Both the position numbers and the translations under genes were made by a program. This document shows positions 27,683 through 38,310 of a stretch of 64,000 bases of DNA, in pieces. The stretch lies in contig JAJRRU010000008.1 in the NCBI GenBank assembly GCA_024279135.1, positions 118,971 to 182,970 of the forward strand. The letters are read 5' to 3'. Under the pieces are notes generated by a model that worked only from the letters and a program-made list of their open reading frames with translations, ran no database searches and had not been told where the DNA came from. Source of the DNA: Alphaproteobacteria bacterium. GTDB taxonomy: Bacteria; Pseudomonadota; Alphaproteobacteria; Rhodospirillales; Casp-alpha2. How positions within the stretch are numbered: the first letter of the stretch is position 1; the number at the start of each line of letters is the position of its first letter.

Positions 27683-28769
27683 GCGGGTAAATGCTGCCAC
27701 CACATACAGGGTTGCCAACGCCCGTGGTGGACGGCAGGCTGGTCACCAGGCCCTGAAGCACCCTGACAGCCAGGAAGGCAAAGGCCTGCGCCTCCAGCGC
27801 GTCACCCTGCCAGCCAACGGCCTCGACCGGTTCAACACCGACCTGCGCATTTTTTTCCAGAGCCGCCATCAGTGCGCGGTTATGACGCCCACCACCACAA
27901 ACCAGCCAGCGGGCAGGATTATGGCCAGCAAGGCTACAGCCCTGTGCAATGGTCTGCGCACTAAAGGCCACCAGGGTTGCCGCACCGTCTTCCAACGACA
28001 GCCCGGCAACCGGTGAGGGATCAAAGTCATTGCGGTCGAGGGATTTGGGTGGCGCGAGATCGAAATATTCATGGTCCATCAATTGCGCCAGAGCGCCCCT
28101 GTCAACGCATCCGGCCAGGGCCAGTTCACCCAGATCATCATAAGGCTGGCCGGTCATCTGATAGACCCAGTCATCGACCAGGGCATTGCCCGGCCCCGTA
28201 TCAAAGGCCAGAATGTCATCCTCTGCCTGCCCCAACAGGGTCACGTTTGCGACCCCGCCGACATTGATCACCGCCAGCGGTTTATCCAGATTTCGGGCCA
28301 AAGCCCGGTGATAAAGCGGTGCCAGCGGCGCACCCTGGCCGCCAGCCGATACATCATCCTGGCGAAAGTCGCTGACAACTTTTATCCGCATACGCTCGGC
28401 AAGTGCGCGGGCATCACCGAGCTGGATCGTCAGTTTATCTGCCGGTGCATGATATACGGTCTGGCCGTGAAACCCGATCACATGGATGCTTTCCGGTGCA
28501 ATGGCATGATCGCCCAGCAAAACATCCACAACATCGCCGTGCAATGCTGTCAGTTCGCCGATGATGTGATGATAATGTGATTTTTTCTCCGGTTCAGGGC
28601 ACAACAAGGTACGCAGGCAATCGACAAAGCCGCTGTTATAGGGCACAAATGCAGTCGGTCCAAAGTGCGAAATTGTCTCACCATCGGTTTCAATCAGGGC
28701 GGCGTCCACACCATCCATGGAGGTTCCGCTCATCAGTCCAATGGCTCTGAATGTATTGTTGGTGAGCAC
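27669..28769 (-). CDS. anmK: Anhydro-N-acetylmuramic acid kinase
   Basis: A 366-residue ASKHA-fold kinase that opens and phosphorylates 1,6-anhydro-MurNAc in cell-wall recycling. Visible motifs are [15 protein letters not shown] near the N-terminus, [36 protein letters not shown] and [14 protein letters not shown]. The GTG start at 28769 was preferred over an ATG 45 bases upstream because AAAGGT sits six bases before it and homology begins there. It is divergent from tyrS, the classic anmK-tyrS arrangement of alphaproteobacteria. Confidence 0.96.
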   Translation of the reverse strand: MLTNNTFRAIGLMSGTSMDGVDAALIETDGETISHFGPTAFVPYNSGFVDCLRTLLCPEPEKKSHYHHIIGELTALHGDVVDVLLGDHAIAPESIHVIGFHGQTVYHAPADKLTIQLGDARALAERMRIKVVSDFRQDDVSAGGQGAPLAPLYHRALARNLDKPLAVINVGGVANVTLLGQAEDDILAFDTGPGNALVDDWVYQMTGQPYDDLGELALAGCVDRGALAQLMDHEYFDLAPPKSLDRNDFDPSPVAGLSLEDGAATLVAFSAQTIAQGCSLAGHNPARWLVCGGGRHNRALMAALEKNAQVGVEPVEAVGWQGDALEAQAFAFLAVRVLQGLVTSLPSTTGVGNPVCGGSIYPLKGY

Positions 28770-28875
28770 AATATTACCTTTCAAAATAAATCTGCCGGTT
28801 TGCGGGGATTGCACAACAGGCCGCGATATCTTAAACGTCCATTATAAACACTTTATAAAGCCAGACAGACGTCAC

Positions 28876-30132
28876 ATGACACAGTACAAATCAGATTTTA
28901 TCAAAACCATTGAACAACGCGGGTTTCTGCACCAGTGCACAGACCTAAAAGTACTCGACGAGCAAGCCAGCAGCACGATCATTACCGCCTACATTGGTTT
29001 TGACTGTACCGCCCCCAGCCTTCATGCTGGCAGCCTGTTGCCCATCATGCTGTTGCGCTGGCTCCAGAAAACCGGCCACAAACCCATTGTGCTGATGGGT
29101 GGTGGGACCACTAAAATTGGCGACCCCACCGGCAAGGACGCTTCACGAAAAATACTCAGTGAAGATGATATTGCCGCCAATATGAACGGTATAAAACAAG
29201 TTTTTGAGAAATTTCTCGATTTCAATGACGGGCCAACCGGGGCCGTGATGGTCAATAATGCGGACTGGCTTGAAAAACTGGAGTACATCGGGTTCCTGCG
29301 CGATTACGGCAAACACTTCTCCGTCAACAGAATGTTGAGCTTCGATAGTGTGAAACTGCGCCTGGAACGTGAACAGCCCATGTCGTTTCTGGAATTCAAC
29401 TACATGATCTTTCAGGCCTATGACTTCCTGGAACTGAACCGGCGTTTCGACTGTTCATTACAGATGGGCGGTTCTGACCAGTGGGGTAACATCATCAACG
29501 GTGTGGAATTGACCCGCCGGGTCGATGGCAAATCGGTCAATGGCTTGACCACACCTTTGTTACAGACATCCTCGGGCGCCAAAATGGGCAAGAGCGCCGA
29601 CGGAGCAATCTGGCTCAATGATGATATGCTGTCGGCCTATGACTATTGGCAATACTGGCGCAATACCGAAGATGCAGACGTTGGCCGTTTTTTGCGCCTG
29701 TTCACCGAATTACCGGAAGAGGAAATCACGGCGCTGGAAAATCTCGACGGTGTTGCCATCAATCAGGCCAAAAAAATGCTGGCCACCGAGGCTACCGCCA
29801 TGTGCCACGGACGCGACGCTGCCCGCCAAGCCGAAGAAACCGCCCGCAAGACCTTCGAGGAAGGAGCTTCCGGTGATAAGTTGCCCACAATCGATATTGC
29901 CAGAAATACACTCGATGGGGGCATTGCAGCCTATGAATTATTACGTCAAGCCGGGCTGGCTACCTCCAACGGAGACGCGCGCCGACTGATCAAGGGTGGC
30001 GGTGCCAGGATAAACGACGTCAAAATTGAGAATGAAACACAGCCCATTTCATCGGATGATCTGGGTGACGACGGCAAGATCAAACTTTCCGCCGGTAAAA
30101 AACGTCACGCTCTGATCATTGTTGTCGACTAA
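28876..30132 (+). CDS. tyrS: Tyrosyl-tRNA synthetase
   Basis: A 418-residue class I aminoacyl-tRNA synthetase. The HIGH-type motif is HAGS in [15 protein letters not shown]. The tyrosine-binding region is [14 protein letters not shown] and [11 protein letters not shown]. The KMSKS-type loop is [13 protein letters not shown]-terminal S4 RNA-binding domain ([20 protein letters not shown]) ends the protein. The ATG at 28876 gives the family length; an upstream in-frame extension has no homology. Confidence 0.97.
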   Translation: MTQYKSDFIKTIEQRGFLHQCTDLKVLDEQASSTIITAYIGFDCTAPSLHAGSLLPIMLLRWLQKTGHKPIVLMGGGTTKIGDPTGKDASRKILSEDDIAANMNGIKQVFEKFLDFNDGPTGAVMVNNADWLEKLEYIGFLRDYGKHFSVNRMLSFDSVKLRLEREQPMSFLEFNYMIFQAYDFLELNRRFDCSLQMGGSDQWGNIINGVELTRRVDGKSVNGLTTPLLQTSSGAKMGKSADGAIWLNDDMLSAYDYWQYWRNTEDADVGRFLRLFTELPEEEITALENLDGVAINQAKKMLATEATAMCHGRDAARQAEETARKTFEEGASGDKLPTIDIARNTLDGGIAAYELLRQAGLATSNGDARRLIKGGGARINDVKIENETQPISSDDLGDDGKIKLSAGKKRHALIIVVD

Positions 30133-30140
30133 GACCCGTT

Positions 30141-30187
30141 AGAGCATTTCCGGGTTATTATAAATCATTCTGACCCGGAAGCGCTCT
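30141..30187. terminator. Imperfect inverted repeat between convergent tyrS and AsmA-like genes
   Basis: Left arm AGAGCATTTCCGGGTTA (30141-30157) pairs with right arm TGACCCGGAAGCGCTCT (30171-30187) around a 13-base AT-rich loop. The right arm includes part of the AsmA-like stop codon. A single related arm, AGAGCGGTTCCGGGTTA, occurs at 51431. It probably acts as a shared terminator or is a dispersed palindromic repeat. Confidence 0.6.
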
Positions 30188-33100
30188 AATTATCACGCGG
30201 GGCTCTTTGCAGTATTTTTGCCGGTGGCTCTGTCGGTGGTTCTGTCGGTGATTCTGCCAGTGGATTTTCTGTTTGCTCGCCTTCGGGTGATGTGCCGGAT
30301 TCAAAAACACCAAAAATATTTCGCAGGAACCCAGGCGCCAGTATGCTCAACGGATTGACCGAGACTTTAGGATCATCTGTCGACCCGGAAACATAATAAT
30401 CGGCGGCAAAAACTCCGCCGCCAGTTTCACCGCCACTGAACATTCCGCCAATAAGAGGAATATTACCAAGCAGGCTGTTGACCGCGTAAACCGGGATCAT
30501 CGTGCCTGATATATCGACAGCATTGGACTGGGTATAGACTTTGCCTGCCGCAGTGAAGCCCAGAGACGCGCCGGTCGCCACGGCTTCGCGCAACTCAAGG
30601 ATGCCCTCACCATATCGGAACGGTATACGCAGTTTCGAAAAAGCCAGACCATCACCCTGCAAGGCATCAACGATACCGGTCAGGGACATGATACTGACCA
30701 GTCGCGCCAAAGCCGGAGCTTCAATAACCCGATAATTCTCCACATTAAAAAAGCCGTACAAAGGGCTCTTTTCATCGTCATCATCAAAATGCCCGGTCAG
30801 GGAAAGCTCTCCACCGATCATGGTATCGTATATATTGAAGGTCCGCAGGAAGGCACCAGCATCGGACGTCCATGCCGTTAATATACGCCTGTTTTGTTTC
30901 TTCGAGGGCGCCATGGTAATGGTCAAGGGTGCATTATCGTCGAGGTTTGACGTAATATAGACCGTTCGCCAGACCCCATCGGCCCGCACAAACGCCCCCG
31001 TCATGGCATCCAGAAACCGGCCACGGGACAGCCATACCCGATCAAATTGGGTCGATACGCTGATATTTTCCAGAACACTTTCACCCGTATTCAACATATC
31101 GCTGTAAACCAGATCTTCCCAGACAGGGGCTAAATCCAGCGATTCTCCGGTAAAATCAGCATCCCAGATGCCGGATTTACCAGGCACCAGAATACCCGAT
31201 AATCTGGTTCGCCCATGGATAACACGGTCAAGTACGATACGATCCAGCAATCCGGCATTTTTTTCCCAGGCCTCGGCATAATGAGCAGAACCTGCAATTT
31301 CCAGTTTATCGGTGGTCAGGAGAAATTCGGGAATCTCGGTAATTTTCCCTTTTTCAATATAAATTACGGCTTGTGCCTGACCGGAAACACCGACGGGTTT
31401 ATGCCAATTGATGACCGGAAGGGAAACAGACAATCCATCTAGGCTAGCTTTGGCCTCCAGCTTGATATTCTCATCAAAACCCTGTGTTAGGGTAAGGACA
31501 AGCGGGATATCTCCTGAAATCATGTCAGCGGGAAACGGTTGTATATCAATGCCCAGATCCGCAAAACTCTGAATGCCCGTCAAATGCATAGTCAGGTCAT
31601 ACCGGTTGAAATACGCGGCGTCCTTATGAAAATTCTGGTGCCACGAAATGGTAGTCGGGAACTGGTTCAGATTTAACTGTCCCACGATATCCATGCCATT
31701 GTTATCAATGGTCAAATCCAGCGTGCCTGCACTGACATCAAGCCCGAATAATCCATCAGGAACATTGATATCTTTTACCGAAGCAGTGGCCCGCAAGGTC
31801 ACATTGTTCCATTCCATGGTCTTGCTGAGCAGGAAATCAAACACCAGTTCACCGTTAACTGTGCCACCGGTTTCCTGCGGGTTTATGCCCATTTCAGAGG
31901 CAAGTAACATAGGCTCACGGTCAATCAGTTCCATGGCCTTGCGAGCCGGACCGGCAACCATCATGCGAACTTCCGCCCGCTCAATATTACTGGATAAATC
32001 CATCATCGTGACGGACCCGGATTTAATATCCAGGCCATTTGTACGACCGCTGGCAATTTGAAAATCAAATTTATCGGGATTAAAAACCGCTTCACCGCTG
32101 ATGTCAGTTATGGGTGGCATGGAATCCAGATAGCTTATGGTGGCATCTTTAATCTCGAAAGCACCGTCGATCCGCAATACCTTCAGGTCTCCTTTTCTCG
32201 TGATCACAGCCTCTATATCGGTGAGCAAATTCTGGGCGTTGCCTGCCAGAAAACTGGACGTAACCCAGTTATAAGCGTCCGAAGCCACGGCCTTGGGCCA
32301 AAATACAGAGATATCTGATACCTTAAATTTTGGAATTTCGATGCTGAGCGCCAGTTTTGCCAAGCTGGATACGTCGCTGATTTTACCCTCCAACTGGCTG
32401 GCCAATCCACCAAGGTTCACGGTCATCTGCTTGATGTCAATTGTATCTCGGGAACCCAAATAGGCCCCGGAAAATGTAATTTCCGATATGGGATAAGCGT
32501 GCGACACCGGTGTAAGTAACGTGATTTTCTGATGATCGGCCAATTGAGCGTTTAATTCCTCAATTTCCAGGCGGTCTTTCTGGGCGTCATAATATCCATT
32601 CAGGACAAAATTTCTGGTCTTTAATGAGCCTGTCAGAGGGTTGGGCAGGGTAATCTCACCGGTCTCGCCGGTCAGGTTGAAACCGATACTTTCCAGGGTG
32701 CCATCCACGGCGGCGGCCAGGGTAACGGTGCCTTGTACGGGAATATCAAAATATTGCAAAAACCCCAGTTCCTCGACAAACTGGCCAAAATCCGCGGGCC
32801 GGATTTTATCAAATGAAATTCCCGCATCGATCCGGCTTGTCTGTCTGTCGAACCCGGCCACAATCGACACATCGGCCAATGGGCCATCAATCAAACCATC
32901 CGTATGGACCAGAAACGATGCCTCCGCATTGACCCGCTCGCCATCTTTACGCAGGACGATTTGAACATCCGGCGTCAGCCAGAATTGATCGCTGATTGTA
33001 TCGGCGATAATCACGTCGCCATTGGTAACACTCAGCATTTTAAGGTAACTCAAAGGCGTTGTCGGCGATGGCATTTCCGAAACCTGGTCCAGTAAGGGTT

Positions 33101-33545
33101 CCAACCGGCCGCTTAACAGGGCACCTATCCCGGCAAAGTCCAGATTGACCTGGCCATCGGTCGGGTGCGCCAGACGCAAGGTGGGATCGAACAGCTCCAG
33201 AGACGCCGGTGCAAACACCCCGCGCAGCATGGCTTTCGGGCTAAGTACCACCGATGCCTGTGGGATGGTCGCGACGATCTCGTCCCGCCGGGAGGCAATA
33301 CGAAGATTGATGACCCGCAATTCAACCGCGGTTTTCCAGCCTTCCCAGCTTAAAAATGTATTATCGAAGTCTACCTGAACCTGGGGAAAGGCATCGGCCA
33401 GATATTGGCTGACTTGCGGTGTTATATAACTCAGCGAAACCGGTCCGCGTGACAGCACCCAGGCCAGGACAAGGGTGGCCATCACAAGCCCGGCGGCAAG
33501 CCCGCCCAGCAGGTTAACAAATCCCTTGGATAGCCGGATAATCAA
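30186..33545 (-). CDS. Large AsmA/YhdP-like envelope protein
   Basis: An 1119-residue protein with an N-terminal signal anchor (GGLAAGLVMATLVLAWVLSRG). A long beta-rich repeat body follows, as in the AsmA superfamily (DUF3971 plus AsmA-like C-terminal region). The C-terminal segment around LARLVSIMSLTGIVDALQGD and LRIPFRYGEGILELREAVAT is the most recognisable. YhdP/TamB/AsmA proteins form hydrophobic grooves that bridge inner and outer membranes for phospholipid transport. The very C-terminus is Pro/Glu-rich. It is divergent from glnE with a 93-bp gap. Confidence 0.85.
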   Translation of the reverse strand: MIIRLSKGFVNLLGGLAAGLVMATLVLAWVLSRGPVSLSYITPQVSQYLADAFPQVQVDFDNTFLSWEGWKTAVELRVINLRIASRRDEIVATIPQASVVLSPKAMLRGVFAPASLELFDPTLRLAHPTDGQVNLDFAGIGALLSGRLEPLLDQVSEMPSPTTPLSYLKMLSVTNGDVIIADTISDQFWLTPDVQIVLRKDGERVNAEASFLVHTDGLIDGPLADVSIVAGFDRQTSRIDAGISFDKIRPADFGQFVEELGFLQYFDIPVQGTVTLAAAVDGTLESIGFNLTGETGEITLPNPLTGSLKTRNFVLNGYYDAQKDRLEIEELNAQLADHQKITLLTPVSHAYPISEITFSGAYLGSRDTIDIKQMTVNLGGLASQLEGKISDVSSLAKLALSIEIPKFKVSDISVFWPKAVASDAYNWVTSSFLAGNAQNLLTDIEAVITRKGDLKVLRIDGAFEIKDATISYLDSMPPITDISGEAVFNPDKFDFQIASGRTNGLDIKSGSVTMMDLSSNIERAEVRMMVAGPARKAMELIDREPMLLASEMGINPQETGGTVNGELVFDFLLSKTMEWNNVTLRATASVKDINVPDGLFGLDVSAGTLDLTIDNNGMDIVGQLNLNQFPTTISWHQNFHKDAAYFNRYDLTMHLTGIQSFADLGIDIQPFPADMISGDIPLVLTLTQGFDENIKLEAKASLDGLSVSLPVINWHKPVGVSGQAQAVIYIEKGKITEIPEFLLTTDKLEIAGSAHYAEAWEKNAGLLDRIVLDRVIHGRTRLSGILVPGKSGIWDADFTGESLDLAPVWEDLVYSDMLNTGESVLENISVSTQFDRVWLSRGRFLDAMTGAFVRADGVWRTVYITSNLDDNAPLTITMAPSKKQNRRILTAWTSDAGAFLRTFNIYDTMIGGELSLTGHFDDDDEKSPLYGFFNVENYRVIEAPALARLVSIMSLTGIVDALQGDGLAFSKLRIPFRYGEGILELREAVATGASLGFTAAGKVYTQSNAVDISGTMIPVYAVNSLLGNIPLIGGMFSGGETGGGVFAADYYVSGSTDDPKVSVNPLSILAPGFLRNIFGVFESGTSPEGEQTENPLAESPTEPPTEPPAKILQRAPRDN

Positions 33546-33638
33546 CTCTTATTCTCCATTATCAAGGCACCACATCACGCCATGTCTTGACCCGTCATAC
33601 CGCATCAAGCACTTTGCAGGGAACCGGAGATTGATCAC

Positions 33639-36620
33639 GTGCCTCGAATGAACTCTGAATTTCAAAATGCTGACTTTCCTTCCCCGGCAAACAAGGAAAT
33701 GCTCGAACTTGGATTTTCCCGGTGGTGTGACTATGCGTCCGAATACGATCATAATCAAATTTCCGAATCGGTCGAGACTTTAACGGATAATCAAGCCGTT
33801 AAATGCTTTTTATCGGCTATTTATGGCAATAGCCCGTATTTGACACGAATTTGCCATGCCGATCCTGGTTTTGTCCTTGAATTAATCCAAAACGGCCCGA
33901 CCGAAACCGTCAATACGATCATAAATGACATACAGTGCATTGATATTACTGAACAAAGCCAATCAGATTTAATGTTACAATTGCGCCGGGGCAAACAACG
34001 CATCGCCCTGGCCATCGCGGCCGCTGATATGGCAAACATCTGGACATTACAGAAAATTACCCTTTCGTTATCGCAATTTGCCGATGCCGCCTTACATGCG
34101 ACCGTATCATTTATTTTGCACCATGCGGCGCAAAAAGGCTTCATAAAGTTAAAATACCCCGACGATCCGGCAAAAGATTCGGGATTTATCGTCCTGGGCA
34201 TGGGCAAGCTGGGGGCCTATGAGCTTAATTATTCCAGTGATATCGATCTGATCGTGCTGTTTGATCCTGACAAGTTCATGCTTGATGATCCCACATTGTT
34301 ACAAAAATACTGTGTTCGCATGACCCGCGAGCTGGTCCGTATCATCGAAGAAAGAACTCCTGCGGGTTATGTATTCCGAACGGACCTGCGCTTGCGCCCC
34401 GACCCGGGGGCGACACCGCTGGCGGTGTCACTACCAGCCGCCGAGGTTTATTATGAAAGCCAGGGACAGAACTGGGAGCGTGCGGCCATGATCAAGGCCA
34501 GGGCCGTGGCTGGTGACATTGACGCCGGTTCGGCATTCCTGAAATGGTTAACCCCTTTCATCTGGCGCAAGAACCTTGATTTTGCCGCCATCCGCGATAT
34601 TCATTCCATTAAACGCCAGATCAACACCCACCGGGGCGGTCGGAAAATCGCCATGGAAGGCCACAACATCAAGCTGGGGCGCGGCGGCATCCGGGAAATC
34701 GAGTTCTTCGTGCAGACCCAGCAACTGATCTGGGGTGGTCGGCAAACACCGTTACGCACATCATCAACCATTGGTGCCCTCAACGAGTTGGTCGGATTGG
34801 GCCACGTGGACCGCGCCACCGCCGATCAGATGACGTCATCGTATATCTTCCTGCGGCGCTGTGAACACCGCCTGCAAATGCTCAATGACGAGCAAACCCA
34901 GACCCTTCCCCAGCAGACCGACGACATGGCCAGTCTCGGCATCTTCATGGGATTTTCCGGGCGCGATGATTTCGCCGCCGACCTGTTGGGCCATCTGCGT
35001 TGCGTCGAAGACCACTACGCCGATCTGTTCGAAGAAGCCCCGGCTTTGAGTGCGGAAGGCAGTATTTCCGGCAACCTGGTATTTACCGGCAGCGACAGCG
35101 ACCCCGACACCCTCGAGACAATTGCAAAACTGGGTTTTCAGCCACCCGAGACCGTCGATACTGCTATCCGTGGCTGGCATCATGGACGCTACCGGGCCAT
35201 GCGTTCCACCAGAGCACGTGAAATGCTGACCGAACTGACACCGGGCCTGTTGAAGGCATTGGCGAAGACTGCAGACCCCAATGCCACATTCCTCAAGTTC
35301 GACGAATTCCTGGCCGGTTTACCCGCCGGGGTACAGCTTTTTTCCATGCTGCATTCAAACCCCCAGTTGCTTGGACTGTTGGCCAGCATCATGGGTGAAG
35401 CGCCACGACTTGCCGAGATGCTCAGCCGCCGACCATCGCTTTTTGACGGTGTTCTTGTGTCAGACTTTCTCGATCCGCCGCTTCCCCTCAGCGATCAATA
35501 CAACCATTTCAGCGATACATTAAAAACTGCCGAACACTTCGAGGTTGCCCTTGATCTGTCGCGGCGCTGGACGAATGAGCGTAAATTCCAGATCGGCCTG
35601 CAAAACATGCTGGGCAAACTCAGCCCACCCAAGGCGGCAAGAGCCCTGAGCCACGTTGCCGAAGCCGTACTGGGCGGTATGCTCAATGTGGTCGAGCATG
35701 AATTTGCCCAAATCCATGGCCGTATTCCCGATTCACAGTTCTGCACCATAGCCTTGGGCAAACTCGGTGGTCATGAGATGACCCCCACATCTGATCTGGA
35801 CCTGGTTTTCATTTATCAGACGCAGCACGATGAGGTTAGCTCCGATGGTCCGAAGCCGCTCGGCCCGGTGCAGTATTTTGCCCGTCTGGGTCAGCGATTT
35901 ATTAACGCCCTGACCGCCCCCACGGCCGAGGGTTCGTTATACGAAGTTGATATGCGTCTGCGACCGTCGGGCAACTCCGGCCCCATCGCCTGCTCGCTGG
36001 AGGCCTTCATCCTGTACCACGAGGAAAATGCCTGGACCTGGGAACGCATGGCCCTGACCAGGGCTCGCACGATTACCGGAAACGAACAGTTCCGCCTGCA
36101 CGTCAAGCAAACCGTGAGCATGTTGCTGAGCAACAAATCTGATCAGACAGTCCTGCTCAAAGATGTGGCCAGTATGCGCCAGCGCATTGATCGCGAACAC
36201 CACACGGAACAATTATGGTCCATCAAACACCTTCGGGGCGGGTTGGTGGATGTGGAATTTATCACCCAGTACCTGTTGTTACGTCACTTGCACGAAACGC
36301 CGGACCTATTGTCACCCAACACCTGGCGGGCCATGAAAAATCTTAATCAGCATGGCTACCTGAGCAATGATGATCTCATGGTGCTGCTGCGCGCCCTTGA
36401 TCTTTGGCAGGCCCTGCAAAGCCGTCTGCATCTAAGCCTGACTTCGGATACACCGCCAAGCGATACACGCTCCATGCCCCTGGCCCTAGAGACAAGACTG
36501 ATCCGTCTGGGTGGAGCGCGAAATCTCCATGAAATTGAAACCCTGATAAGTAATACGGCCCGCAAAGTGTCTGAACTGTTTAACAAAATTATTGGCGAGC
36601 CCAGAACTGACGACGAATAA
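33639..36620 (+). CDS. glnE: Bifunctional glutamine synthetase adenylyltransferase/adenylyl-removing enzyme
   Basis: A 993-residue enzyme that adenylylates and deadenylylates glutamine synthetase in response to PII. Two nucleotidyltransferase domains are visible. The first has GMGKLGAYELNYSSDIDLIV and the second has ALGKLGGHEMTPTSDLDLVF. Each is followed by a GlnD-PII-type helical domain (RGGIREIEFFVQTQQL and LRGGLVDVEFITQYLL). Length matches the family. The ATG at 33651 (residue 5) is an alternative to the listed start. Confidence 0.96.
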   Translation: MPRMNSEFQNADFPSPANKEMLELGFSRWCDYASEYDHNQISESVETLTDNQAVKCFLSAIYGNSPYLTRICHADPGFVLELIQNGPTETVNTIINDIQCIDITEQSQSDLMLQLRRGKQRIALAIAAADMANIWTLQKITLSLSQFADAALHATVSFILHHAAQKGFIKLKYPDDPAKDSGFIVLGMGKLGAYELNYSSDIDLIVLFDPDKFMLDDPTLLQKYCVRMTRELVRIIEERTPAGYVFRTDLRLRPDPGATPLAVSLPAAEVYYESQGQNWERAAMIKARAVAGDIDAGSAFLKWLTPFIWRKNLDFAAIRDIHSIKRQINTHRGGRKIAMEGHNIKLGRGGIREIEFFVQTQQLIWGGRQTPLRTSSTIGALNELVGLGHVDRATADQMTSSYIFLRRCEHRLQMLNDEQTQTLPQQTDDMASLGIFMGFSGRDDFAADLLGHLRCVEDHYADLFEEAPALSAEGSISGNLVFTGSDSDPDTLETIAKLGFQPPETVDTAIRGWHHGRYRAMRSTRAREMLTELTPGLLKALAKTADPNATFLKFDEFLAGLPAGVQLFSMLHSNPQLLGLLASIMGEAPRLAEMLSRRPSLFDGVLVSDFLDPPLPLSDQYNHFSDTLKTAEHFEVALDLSRRWTNERKFQIGLQNMLGKLSPPKAARALSHVAEAVLGGMLNVVEHEFAQIHGRIPDSQFCTIALGKLGGHEMTPTSDLDLVFIYQTQHDEVSSDGPKPLGPVQYFARLGQRFINALTAPTAEGSLYEVDMRLRPSGNSGPIACSLEAFILYHEENAWTWERMALTRARTITGNEQFRLHVKQTVSMLLSNKSDQTVLLKDVASMRQRIDREHHTEQLWSIKHLRGGLVDVEFITQYLLLRHLHETPDLLSPNTWRAMKNLNQHGYLSNDDLMVLLRALDLWQALQSRLHLSLTSDTPPSDTRSMPLALETRLIRLGGARNLHEIETLISNTARKVSELFNKIIGEPRTDDE

Positions 36621-36682
36621 CACCTGTTATAGATCGGTGTTATACGATAAAACACTGCTACCAGCGTTATTCGGAGGACTAC

Positions 36683-37225
36683 ATGGCAGACGACAAAGAG
36701 GCTGAAGATACCGAAACCCCGGAGGACATAGATGACCAGTCGGGGGAAATTGGCGAGACCAAACCCAAGCGGTTCAGCAAGAAAATGATCATCATCGCCG
36801 GGTCCGTCGTTTTGCTGATAACCCTCGGCGGAGGTTTGTTCGCCATGGGTGTTATGGATTCCCTGCTGGGCATCGAACACGCCGAAGAGGACAGTGACGC
36901 ACCTGTTGTATTGGAACTGGGTGTACCGATCTACATTGATCAGCCTGAATTTGTTGCCGATCTGAAGACTGGCGAGTGTGTCGGCTCCTTGTTGAAACTA
37001 TCCCTGACCATTCAGATAGACGAGGAATTCGAGGATATTCTGACCAAACGTCAACCCAAAATCATTGATCGCATCCAACAATATCTACGCAGCCAGACCA
37101 AGGAAGACCTGAGCGGCAAGGAGGGCTCAGACAAACTGCGAGACAATCTTGTGCAAATTGTCAATGCCACCATCAAACCGGCCTCGGTCCATTATATTTT
37201 GTTCCGCTCGTTCGTTATCCGGTAA
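36683..37225 (+). CDS. fliL: Flagellar basal-body protein FliL
   Basis: A 180-residue bitopic membrane protein. It has an acidic cytoplasmic tail (1-37), one membrane segment (about 38-61, KMIIIAGSVVLLITLGGGLF) and a periplasmic FliL domain. That domain contains VPIYIDQPEFVADL, LKLSLTIQIDEE and the C-terminal end SVHYILFRSFVIR. FliL surrounds the stator and supports motility. CGGAGGAC upstream of the ATG is a good ribosome binding site. It stands alone here, next to glnE rather than other flagellar genes, and borders a mobile island. Confidence 0.88.
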   Translation: MADDKEAEDTETPEDIDDQSGEIGETKPKRFSKKMIIIAGSVVLLITLGGGLFAMGVMDSLLGIEHAEEDSDAPVVLELGVPIYIDQPEFVADLKTGECVGSLLKLSLTIQIDEEFEDILTKRQPKIIDRIQQYLRSQTKEDLSGKEGSDKLRDNLVQIVNATIKPASVHYILFRSFVIR

Positions 37226-37229
37226 TCAG

Positions 37230-37261
37230 GCTCTAGGGTCCTGACCACAGGTTTCGGCTTC
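37230..37261. repeat. REP-like palindrome and direct repeat, left side of island (copy 2)
   Basis: The 32 bases beginning GCTCTAGGGTCCTGACC match 39015-39046 at 29 positions. The matching sequence on the right includes the last codons of prfB. So the island between is bounded by direct repeats that carry the TAGGG-TCCTGA-CC palindromic core. Confidence 0.75.
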
Positions 37262-37287
37262 AATTTCGAACTTCGGAGTTTCGGTGG

Positions 37288-37306
37288 TTTCGGTGACAGT
37301 TTACTT
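37288..37306 (+). repeat. Left 19-bp terminal inverted repeat of the island
   Basis: TTTCGGTGACAGTTTACTT is perfectly complementary to 38965-38983, which ends the intact transposase gene. A diverged internal version (GGCGACAGTTTAATAATTG) precedes the second transposase copy near 38270. Confidence 0.85.
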
Positions 37307-37333
37307 AATAGCATAAATTTTATATAATAAAAC

Positions 37334-37575
37334 ATGCCCCGCATCGCACGAATCGTTATTCCCAACATTCCTCATCATGTTACCCAGCGGGGAAACAGGC
37401 GTGAAACTGTCTTTTTTATATGATAATAATTACCACGCCTACTTAAGTCTGTTGACTGACTCCGCCCCTAAGGCCGAAACCATCGGACGGCCTATAGGTC
37501 ATTCCGGGTGGATGGACAAGATAGAACGAATTACCGGACGCAATCTCAGACCGTAAACAAGAGGTCCAAAGGCTT
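37334..37575 (+). pseudogene. Internally deleted copy of the RAYT-type transposase
   Basis: This stretch aligns closely with the intact gene at 38311. It keeps the first 110 or so bases and the last 115 or so bases, but 411 bp of the middle are missing. The junction falls at GCCGAAACC, which occurs twice in the intact copy (38449-38457 and 38860-38868), so the deletion probably arose between these 9-bp direct repeats. The catalytic HxH and Tyr are lost. A one-base insertion near 37423 adds an early stop (TGA), and the 3' end has diverged. Confidence 0.9.
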
Positions 37576-37649
37576 GAATAGACCTTAGATGTACTGTACT
37601 CCAGTATGGAAGATCACGAGAATAGATTTGAATACTTGATCAATTTTAC

Positions 37650-38201
37650 ATGATGCGCAGGGGGCTTGGAAAAGTTTCTACAATTTCTGATAACTATCTT
37701 GAGCAACAGAAGCTGCTTCATCAAATTCCGGAATATGGCACAGCTTCACGGGACCATGCCCCTATGGTCATGCAATTTGGCAAGGATCATGGTGCCAAAA
37801 GTATATCTGATTATGGTGCAGGGAAATGTGTTCTCAAGCATGAACTAAACAGGCTTGGGTGGTCAGATTTCCAGTACTACCCCTACGATCCAGTTTTTCC
37901 AGAGTATGGCGAGCCACAGCCAGCCGATCTGGTTTGTTGTATTGATGTGCTTGAACATGTTGAGCCGGAATATCTTGAATCCGTGCTAGAGGATTTGCAG
38001 CGGATTATCGTGGGTGTGGGTTTGTTTACGATCCACACCGGGCCGGCCATTAAATATCTACCCAATGGCCAAAACGCCCATTTGATTCAGAAACCTGCAA
38101 AATGGTGGGTACCCAAGCTCCGCAACTATTTTATGATTTTTCAGGAAATCACCGATGAGAACGGCTTTGTAGTTGTGGTTGATCCGCTCTCTAAATTGTA
38201 A
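37650..38201 (+). CDS. SAM-dependent methyltransferase-like protein, probable island cargo
   Basis: A 183-residue protein with a class I methyltransferase-like core. SISDYGAGKC resembles glycine-rich motif I, and ADLVCCIDVLEHVEPEYLESV matches the motif IV region with the typical 'D-V-L-E-H' signature. It lacks an identifiable target-recognition domain, so the substrate is unknown. Similar small proteins occur in phages and surface-glycan loci. The codon usage looks more AT-rich than neighbours, consistent with acquisition. It lies between the two transposase copies. Two adjacent ATGs (37650, 37653) make the start slightly uncertain. Confidence 0.7.
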   Translation: MMRRGLGKVSTISDNYLEQQKLLHQIPEYGTASRDHAPMVMQFGKDHGAKSISDYGAGKCVLKHELNRLGWSDFQYYPYDPVFPEYGEPQPADLVCCIDVLEHVEPEYLESVLEDLQRIIVGVGLFTIHTGPAIKYLPNGQNAHLIQKPAKWWVPKLRNYFMIFQEITDENGFVVVVDPLSKL

Positions 38202-38230
38202 GTTCAGGATCAACTATACCATACTGAGCA

Positions 38231-38274
38231 CACGATATATTAAGATATATTAAGGCGAAGATGTATTAAGGCGA
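38231..38274 (+). repeat. Short imperfect tandem repeats upstream of transposase
   Basis: Three imperfect units are seen: GATATATTAA (38234-38243), GATATATTAAGGCGAA (38244-38259) and GATGTATTAAGGCGA (38260-38274). They sit at the left boundary of the second transposase copy, where its terminal repeat has diverged. Confidence 0.6.
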
Positions 38275-38310
38275 CAGTTTAATAATTGCATAAATTTTGT
38301 ATAAGAATAC

